Source: Toxotes chatareus (taxonomy: Eukaryota > Chordata > Actinopteri > Toxotidae). From it: 64,000 nucleotides of DNA. Below, piece after piece: positions 11,560 to 20,900 of the stretch (positions within the stretch are counted from its first letter, which is position 1; every line of letters starts with the position of its first letter). Location: the NCBI GenBank assembly GCA_016801885.1, contig JAFBJY010000298.1, positions 1-64,000 of the forward strand. Reading direction: 5' to 3'. A program made the translations under genes and the position numbers. The notes beneath the pieces are model-generated. The model ran no database searches. It was not told the origin of the DNA and saw only the letters and a program-made list of their open reading frames with translations.

Positions 11560-14500
11560 GTAAGAGGATTTCTCTATAGATTCAACATCATGGACAAATG
11601 GGACATTTACTAACGTCTCAAGACATGGAGGGACATATGTTCATGTGTGTTCTTTAGGGGGATGAACATGTCATGTTTTCTTTATGAATCAGTCATTGAT
11701 GATGTTTCTTGTTTGTTCATTCAGGACATGTTGCTGCAGTTTGTCAACGTAAACTTAAATCTACTCTGAAGAAGAAGTTCCAGTGTGTGTTTGAGGGGAT
11801 CTCTAAAGCAGGAAACCCAACCCTTCTGAATCAGATCTACACAGAGCTCTACATCACAGAGGGAGGGGCTGGAGAGGTCAATGATGAACATGAGGTCAGA
11901 CAGATTGAAACAGCATCCAGGAAACCAGCCAGACCAGAAACAAGCATCAGACAAGAAGACATCTTTAAAGCCTCACCTGGAAGAGACGGACCAATCAGAA
12001 CGGTGATGACAAAGGGAGTGGCTGGCATTGGGAAAACAGTCTTAACACAGAAGTTGACTCTGGACTGGGCTGAAGACAAAGCCAACCAGGACATGCACTT
12101 CACATTTCCATTCACGTTCAGAGAGCTGAATGTGCTGAAAGAGAAAAAGTTCAGCTTGGTGGAACTTGTTCATCAGTTCTTTACTGAAACCAAAGAAGCA
12201 GGACTCTGCAGGTTTGAAGAGGTCCAGGTTCTGTTCATCTTTGACGGTCTGGATGAGTGTCGACTTCCTCTGGACTTCCACAACACTGAGATCCTGACTG
12301 ATGTTACAGAGTCCACCTCAGTGGATGTGCTGCTGACAAACCTCATCAGGGGGAAACTGCTTCCCTCTGCCCGCCTCTGGATAACCACACGACCTGCAGC
12401 AGCCAATCAGATCCCTCCTGAGTGTGTTGACATGGTGACAGAGGTCAGAGGGTTCACTGACCCACAGAAGGAGGAGTACTTCAGGAACAGGTTCAGAGAG
12501 GAGGAGCAGGCCAGAAGGATCATCTCCCACATCAAGACTTCACGAAGCCTCCACATCATGTGCCACATCCCGGTCTTCTGCTGGATCACTGCTACAGTTC
12601 TGGAGGATGTGTTGAAAACCAGAGAGGGAGGAGGGCTGCCCAAGACCCTGACTCAGATGTACATCCACTTCCTGGTGGTTCAGTCCAAACTGAAGAACGT
12701 TAAGTATGATGGAGGAGCTGAGACAGATCCACACTGGAGTCCAGAGACCAGGAAGATGATTGAGTCTCTGGGAAAACTGGCTTTTTGAGCAGCTGCAGAA
12801 AGGAAACCTGATCTTCTATGAATCAGACCTGACAGAGTGTGGCATCGATATCAGAGCAGCCTCAGTGTACTCAGGAGTGTTCACACAGGTCTTTAAAGAG
12901 GAGAGAGGACTGTACCAGGACAAGGTGTTCTGCTTCGTCCATCTGAGTCTTCAGGAGTTTCTGGCTGCTCTTCATGTCCATCTGACCTTCATCAAGTCTG
13001 GAGTCAATCTGCTGTCAGAAGAACAATCAACCTCCAACAGGTCTGAACTGTTCAGAGACAAAGCTGATCCAACACAGCTCTACCAGAGGGCTGTGGACAA
13101 GGCCTTACAGAGTCCAAATGGACACCTGGACTTGTTCCTCCGCTTCCTCCTGGGTCTTTCACTGCAGACCAATCAGACTCTCCTACAAGGTCTGCTGACA
13201 CAGACAGGAAGTGGCTCACAGACCAATCAGCAAACAGTCCAGTACATCAAGAAGAAGATTGAAGAGACTCCCTCTGCAGAGCAAAGCATCAACCTGTTCC
13301 ACTGTCTGAATGAACTGAATGATCATTCTCTAGTGGAGCAGATCCAACAGTCCCTGAGTTCAGGACATCTCTCCACAGATAAACTGTCTCCTGCTCAATG
13401 GTCAGCTCTGGTCTTCATCTTACTGTCATCAGAAAAAGATCTGGACGTGTTTGACCTGAAGAAATACTCTGCTTCAGAGGAGGCTCTTCTGAAGCTGCTG
13501 CCGGTTGTCAAAGCCTCTAACAAAGCTCTGTAAGTGTATAGATAGTTGGATTTATTCATCATTATATAAAGACTCTGCTATTTCATTCCACAGGAGGGAA
13601 AATAAATTCCTCTCTGCTTTAATTTCTTATCATCATCTCTGAGCTCTGAGCTTCATCACATTGAATCTGAATTAAAATAATGGATCCTACATTAAAGAGC
13701 CAAGTCTCAGCTTTAATTTGAGCAGGTTGACATCAGTATAGAAAGAACTGTGTGGGAGATTCAGCCCTTTTATTGGTTCAAAAGTAACTGGACAAATACA
13801 CATGAAACAAACTCATCAGATTTAATATTTAGAGTAAAATCCTTTGCAGTCATTGACTGTAGTATCCATTATTATATTTTAAAATGAATGTGCTGAGATC
13901 CCAAATAACATATCATGTCTAACTGTCCAAATACTTACGGCCTTGACTGTACATGTCTGTTTATTACTGATTGTGTCATATTTAACTGTCATGTCTCCAA
14001 CTTGTTGAGAATAAAACAGAAAGGATTTGAATCAGAGCCAATGAAAGATGATCATCAATATAGAAACTCCTCATTGGTTAGCAGGTGGATAAAGAGCTGA
14101 TATTTCTGCTTCACTCAACAAATCTGTGTTTGATGTTTGGCCCAGTTTTCAAATGCAGGTCTGTTAGTTTGCTGTGAGCTGCAGAGCAAACTGAGAGTTT
14201 TGTTCCTTTGATTGTCCTTTCAACACAAATGTTATTTGACTTTTTCTTCATTGTTTCCTCTTCAGACTGAGCAGCTGTAACCTCTCAGAGAGAAGCTGTG
14301 AAGCTCTGTCCTCAGTTCTCAGCTCCCAGTCCTCTAGTCTGAGACACCTGGACCTGAGTAACAACAAGCTGCAGGATTCAGGGGTAAAGCTTCTGTCTGC
14401 TGGATTGAAGAGTCCACACTGTAGACTGGAGACTCTGAGGTCAGTTCACTGTCTGTTACTGTTGTAGATCTTATATCTTTAATCCACAACTGAACCTGGT

Positions 14501-14738
14501 TTATCTTCATCCAGAACTTGAATCCATTCAGTTGTCATGAATAACGTCTGTTGACTTCAATGAAACCTTCAGAACTCATACACTCGTATTTGTCACAGTC
14601 AGCAGACTAATGTTTTCTAAATGAAGTGCAGAAAATGTCCAGTGTGAGTTGTTCAAAGTCATTTTATCACAACAATATACAGAAGATCCTCACAACTAAT
14701 ATTTGTGCCAATCAATTGAAAAACACTTGAAGTTCATT

Positions 14739-14782
<44 letters not shown>

Positions 14783-14883
14783 CGTTTTGATATTTAACAC
14801 AAGTGTGGTAAATTGACTTGTTAAGCGTGTTAAGGTGCAAAGACTTAAAGGACCACACTGTTGGTTTATAGATAGATAGATAT

Positions 14884-14915
<32 letters not shown>

Positions 14916-17900
14916 ATTAATAAGATAAAATAAAAAATAAAAACAGGGAGGAGAATATGTACAATAATATATACAATGTACAAAATATAACCTGTCAGGT
15001 GTGCCGTGTGTACATTTATAATAGAAAAATAGAGCCATGGTTCTCTAATGGTGGTATGTACAGTTGTGCAGCAGTGTATAGTTATGTACACATAATATAC
15101 ATATACTAGGGGTGTGCGATATGACGATATTAGATCGTGAAGGATTAGAAAGTGTTGACGATCTGCCAGAGGAGAGAGATCGTATTATCGTCTATAGGAC
15201 ACATTCTATTAATTGCAGCTCTATGCTTGCGCACAGACGCACAAGAAGGTTTTTTTTTTCCTTGGGCAACTAACAGCCCGCTTCACGTGAACATGACCAA
15301 CCAATCATGGCGAAGTATGAGCATTGTTTATTTTTTTTTTACTAGCCTCGCTGTTTTAGTCAAGCTGTAGCGGGTAGCCTTGGCCGACAACAAAAGTGAA
15401 AGCTTGGAGTTGGTCCCCAAAAAGAAGTCCACTTCAGTCGTATGGACAGTGTTGGGGAGTAACGGAGTTCATGTAACGCCGTTTCTGTCTTGGCCAACGC
15501 ATTCCTGTCCCGGCTCTGTTTTGCGGCTGCGGCTCAAGCTCTCGCTCCTGCTGCTCCTCGTCCGACTCCATTCTGACCGACTGATCAGGCGAATAGCTTG
15601 TTTATTTACGTTTGTTTTCGTGGAGCTGGGGCTTCTGGGAAACGCATCGGGTTGCCTTCATTCATTTAGAGAATAAACAAGTGAAACAGAGAAGTATCCA
15701 CACGTAATCCATTGATTTCAACAATGTAACTGTATTGAATACTGAATACTGTACTGAATACTGTCTATTTAAACTGTAACTGTAATGGAATACAGTTACT
15801 CATAATTTGTATTCTGAATACGTAACGCCGTTACATGTATTCCGTTACTCCCCAACACTGCGTATGGAACTGGTTTGGGTTTTCTCCAAACGACAAAGCG
15901 CAAACAACTGTCATTTGTAAAGTTTGCACAGAGAAGGTTCGAGCTTCGGATGGAAACACAACGAACCTGTTTAACCACCTGAAGAGGCAGCATCCGAAAC
16001 AATTAGCTGAGAGCCAAGCAGCGAGGGCCAACCACACATCAGCCAGTGGTAACGGCTAAAGACATTACACAGAAACAACCAACTATAACACAAGCCTTTG
16101 ATAAAAGCACGCTGTGTGAGAGAAGTAGCAAACGGTAGAAAGAGGTGACTCTTTTATCTTTAGGGCTAAGTTTTTACATAGAGAATAGTTTGGTTCTAAA
16201 TTAACTTCACTGTAAAATGAACTGATAAAATCGTGATCATGATTTTACCATTAACAAACCGTGATGTGATATTTTTGCCATATCACCCACCCCTAATTTC
16301 TCCTAAAGACAGATCACATCTCTCTGATCACATCATGTTGAAAAGAATTCAACCTTATTGGTTTGTTAATTGTGTTTGTGCTCCATCAGTTTTGTGTTGA
16401 CGACAAATCATTATTCAGTCGTCTGCCACGCTTCGTCTAAATATTTCATCCTTTCATATTTAAATATGTGCAGCTCTGATATTGTCAGTCCATTAGTTTC
16501 ATTTGTACCTTTTGGTAAAAAGTCAGCCCATGTTGCATCTAATGGACGTGAAGCTAACAGCAGCAGGTAGCTCAGAGAGAGATCATCTTTAGCAGCTGTC
16601 ACTGTTCACTGAGCTCAACTGGAGAAAAATATCCTGGAGTCAGAGAAAATCCTGGACAGTAAAAATGTTTTTCTAATGGAGACGGCCTCATGATAACTTA
16701 GTGGAGTCAGATCAGATCAGATCACACTGACACACTGTGGACTAGGGGTGTGCCATCTAGGTCACCTCACGATTCGATTCGATTACGATTCACAGTGCTA
16801 CGATTAGATTATTCCCGATTATCGATGCATCTTGATTAATCTTTTTTTCCCACATAGAATGTTTCTTTTCTCGGTTACTTGTAAAATAATGTATATTTTT
16901 ACATATCCATTCATTGAAGTAAAACACGTTTATCTTTTCTTTTCTAACTCCTCTGATAAAAGAAAAAGGCATTAGCTTGCACATGTAATGCCTGTTTCAT
17001 TTATTGATGTAGATTAAAAACAATAAATAATCTTAAAAATATATATTGTGTGGCTGTACTGACATGATTCTAATTAATTTTATTATGAACATATACATGA
17101 AAAAATGTTTAAAAAAAAAAAGAAAAAATAGGGAAAGGAAATTGAACATATTTCCACTTCTATTACAATCTGATATCTTGATTTACATGTCCAGAAAGTA
17201 ATCCTTTTAAATCTTACTGTATGTGCATGTCAGCCAGATTGTTTCTCATATAGATTTTGGACACTGTGTGGTCACTGCGCGTATTCTTACGTTTCCAGTC
17301 AACAGAGTGTTGACAGAATGCAACACTCGGCGTTAACCCTCAGTACAGAGCCGAGCAGTTCGCGTCGAGTGTCGCAGTTTTTTCGCCGACGAACACAGAG
17401 CCGTACGCAGCCGCTTCGCCATGCTTGCATTGTTTTGAAGGGGGAGGGGCTTAGTCTGTGGAAGGGGCTTGTTGTGCCACCCAGATTTGCTTCCCTCCGT
17501 TCAGTTTTCCCCAGACACACGTTCCTATTCCACACGGAAACAGCATTGCACTCAAATTATGTCAAATTTGCGATATTGCGCGTTAAAAATAGATTCCGTT
17601 TTAGTCGGCCAATTCCGCGATTCAGTGATGCGCTACTTTTTTTTCGTTCCGACCGCTGCACTTTCCTTCCGTTATTAAAAGAATCGATTTTTGAACATTT
17701 ATGAATCGATTCTGAATCGTCAAGTGTCGATTAATCTATGAATCGATGAATCGGGCACACTCCTACTGTGGACATTATGGAAGACTTACTGTGAGCACAT
17801 GTTCTCTCTCTTCTTCTGCAACATTAAAGTCAAACAATGAAAACTGTGCAGGTCTGAGAGACAGTGATGAGAATCAATATTTCATGTCAAACACACACAG

Positions 17901-20900
17901 ATAAGATTTGCTGAACCAGTGATGTGAAGAGCAAATATTTATCAAAACAGGTCCAAGTCTTTTCTCATCAAATGCTTCAAGTAAATAGAAACTTTCCTCT
18001 TTCATAATAACATGTTTTATAATTAATGTGTCATTACAGACTTTCTGACTGGACTCTCAGAGACTCACTGTAAAGTCGTGGCCTCAGCTCTGATGTCCAA
18101 CAACTCCCACCTCACAGAGCTGGACCTGAGTGGAAACAACCTGCGGGGTTCAGGAGCGAAGCTGTTGTCTGCTGGACTGGAGAGTCCAAACTGTAGACTG
18201 GAGACTCTGAGGTCAGTCCACTGACCGGAGCTGTTGTAGTTTCCTGTAGATTCTTCATTGGTATCATTGACTGTAGTTTTAAATGGTCAGTGTCTTGAGA
18301 AGTTCTCAGTTATTCCAAATGGTTTTCCTTATGGCTCCAAATAAAAGTCAAAGACTTGAGCAGGGTTTATTTAAAGGGCGACAGGAGCAAAGTCATGATG
18401 GGGACATGTTGGACAGGACAGTTTTTCAGCTTCCAGAGGTTGATGTTGTGGTCCATCAGTCAGTGAAGGTGAGGCTGCAGAGTGTGTGAGGGACATGAAT
18501 TCTTCTGGAGCTTCTGGAGAGGAGAAAGGACTCTCTGTTGTAATGACTACAAAAAGAGGGCAGCTGAGACCAGTCACAGTGTTTGGGATTTAGAGCAGGT
18601 ACACACTGGATATAGATGTGAAAAAGCTGCTGTTTCCTAACAAATCCCACTTTATTTAACAATCATCTGACTGTTGAATCTCTGAGAAATAAAAACATGG
18701 AGTGAATGAAGAGATCTTTGGATGACAGAGTTTAGGAAAGTTTTCAAAGCTCTGTTATGAATGAAAACCACTTTGTGCTCAGTCTCTGTTGAGTTGAATG
18801 AATGTTTTCGTTGTGGATCCAGGAAATAGACTCTACACATGAGAGACATGATAGAATGTGTTGAACAGCTCCTTTCTCCACCAGCCTATGATACCAAACT
18901 GCAGTGAGGACAAGCTCAGCGGGAGTCTGTTCTCTGAGCAACTAATTCCAGTAAGAGCAGTTTCCAATGAGCAGATCTCACACACTGACAAACTACAGTC
19001 TCCATGACTGGAGCGTCTGGGGTCAAAGGTCAGAACCACCCTCAGGACTTATTACAGAAGACAGTGTAACAGTGATTCATCAATGTACAGATACATGTCA
19101 GTAAATGTTTACCACACTCCATGAAGATCAAAGTGCAGCAAAAGCTCAGATCTTCTGCTACAGCTGCTCATTTCTACCTGTCAACAGGTGCAGAGCTCTT
19201 CAACAAACAGGTTTTACACCTGGTTAAAGTCATAGAGGTGATGATGATGAACGACACCATAAAATCTGATGTTTGTAAAAAGGCTGGAAGCTGTTTCCAA
19301 ACAGAGCTGTGAAGCTGAGAGTTGAAGGACGACACCAACAACTGCTTTAATCTGCATCTGACATCTGACTGTTGTTTTCAGATCCAGCTGTGAACATGTG
19401 GACTTCTCATTTTAACTGCACAAACCTACTGAGCTACTAAATATATTGATCCTCTAATGACAGACCTGACTGATATGAATCTGTGTTGACATGAACAGGT
19501 GTGTGAATGTTGTGGTGACATGTGGATGATGTGTGTAGAAGGCTGACATGATGATAATCCACAGCAACAGAAGGACACAGTCACTCTGCTCATGTTAGAG
19601 AGAAGCTCATTGATTAGGACACATCTGATTGGATTATCAATGATTTTCATCTTCATCTGTTCCTTTATTCAGGTTGAGTCTCTGCAGTTTGTCAGAGATC
19701 AGCTGTGCTTCTCTGGCCTCAGCTCTGAAGTCCAACCCCTCCCATCTGAGACACCTGGACCTGAGAGGAAACAACCTGCAGGATTCAGGAGTGAATCATC
19801 TGTGTGGTTTTCTGCAGAGTCCAGACTGTGGACTGGAGACTCTGAGGTCAGACTCCATTGTTTACTTGTGTGCTGAGATGAATATGATGTGAAAGTTGTG
19901 CTTTATTCAGTATTTATTAGGTCAAATCTCCTTCAGAATTTCTAACATTCAAAGTGTGAAATGGTTGAAAGGAAGTTGTGAAAGTGCTGACTGATTTTCA
20001 AAGTGATTTTAAAGCTTTGAAAATGATTTGGATTCTGACTCTTACAGTCCACATTGACAGTGTCAGCAGTTTGACTGAGTTGAGCTTGTGTTATTCACAA
20101 AGTCTCATTGAGATCAGGATGTTTGACAAGAACTGATCTGTACAACACGTGTGAGCAGGTCTGAAGGCACAAGTGTTCATAGCTGCTCCCAATGGCCTCA
20201 CTCACAGGCACAGTGAAAAGCCTGCTGTCACAGAGAGGACATTTTCACACAGTGTCTCCTGAAGACATTCATAGAGCTACACTCAGCTGCTGAGCTGAAC
20301 AGGGACACAAATATTTGTGGAACCAATGAAAACAGAGCAGAGAGAGAAGTTCAAACCCTGGCTCCTTTCTCAGCTCCACACAGCCGACCAATCACTGAGC
20401 CCACTGGGTGTCAACGTCCCACTGTGTCTTTGTCACAGGGACACAAACTGTGGGACACAGACCCCCTAAGCTGACACCCACCAGGAAGGTGGGGCCAGGA
20501 ATCCCAGAATGCAATGCTGGAACAGCAGATTCAAATATGTGTGAGCAGAGAGTGTTGGATGAAGCTGAACTTGCTTTGGACCAAAGACACATGACTGGAA
20601 TGTGATGAAATGTCTCATTCAACACACTGCACATGTGCTGAATGTCTGCAGCTTCTCAAACTCTCAACACAAACTTCAGTCACACTCAAAACATCAAAGG
20701 CTCAAACTATTATTTCACACAATATGAAAGATTTCATTTGAAACCTTAGTGAACACTTTGAAAACTTTCTTCCAAACTGTTAAACCTGAGTGTGAATGTG
20801 GGACTTTTTGAAGGAGATTTGAGCTCAGAGATTTGATGCTGATCCACACTGAGCATCTTGTTCAGCTTCATATTTCAAACTCATTGAATGAAGATTCAAA

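Larger units (their letters stand above)
15107..16295 (+). mobile_element. hAT transposon with BED-finger ORF, disrupted by a nested hAT
   Basis: The left end reads taggggtgtgcgatatgacg. The right end, reverse-complemented, reads taggggtgggtgatatgg, so the ends are inverted repeats of hAT type. I see no clear 8-bp target duplication. Inside, plus strand 15380-15446 encodes an N-terminal K-K-K-S-T-S-V-V-W segment. It is cut at 15447 by another element and continues at 15861 with N-W-F-G-F-S and a BED finger (CKVC ... HLKRQH). The frame ends at 16059, so the remainder of the transposase is missing. The element lies in the NLR intron between LRR exons 1 and 2. Confidence 0.82.

Noticed and set aside
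11721..12734. Minus-strand ORFs of 60-90 codons over the NACHT exon
   Set aside because: They are antisense shadows of a conserved coding exon.
17318..17704. 128-codon ORF inside the 1,023-bp hAT element
   Set aside because: No BED finger or hAT catalytic or dimerisation motif; it probably arises by chance in a non-autonomous element.
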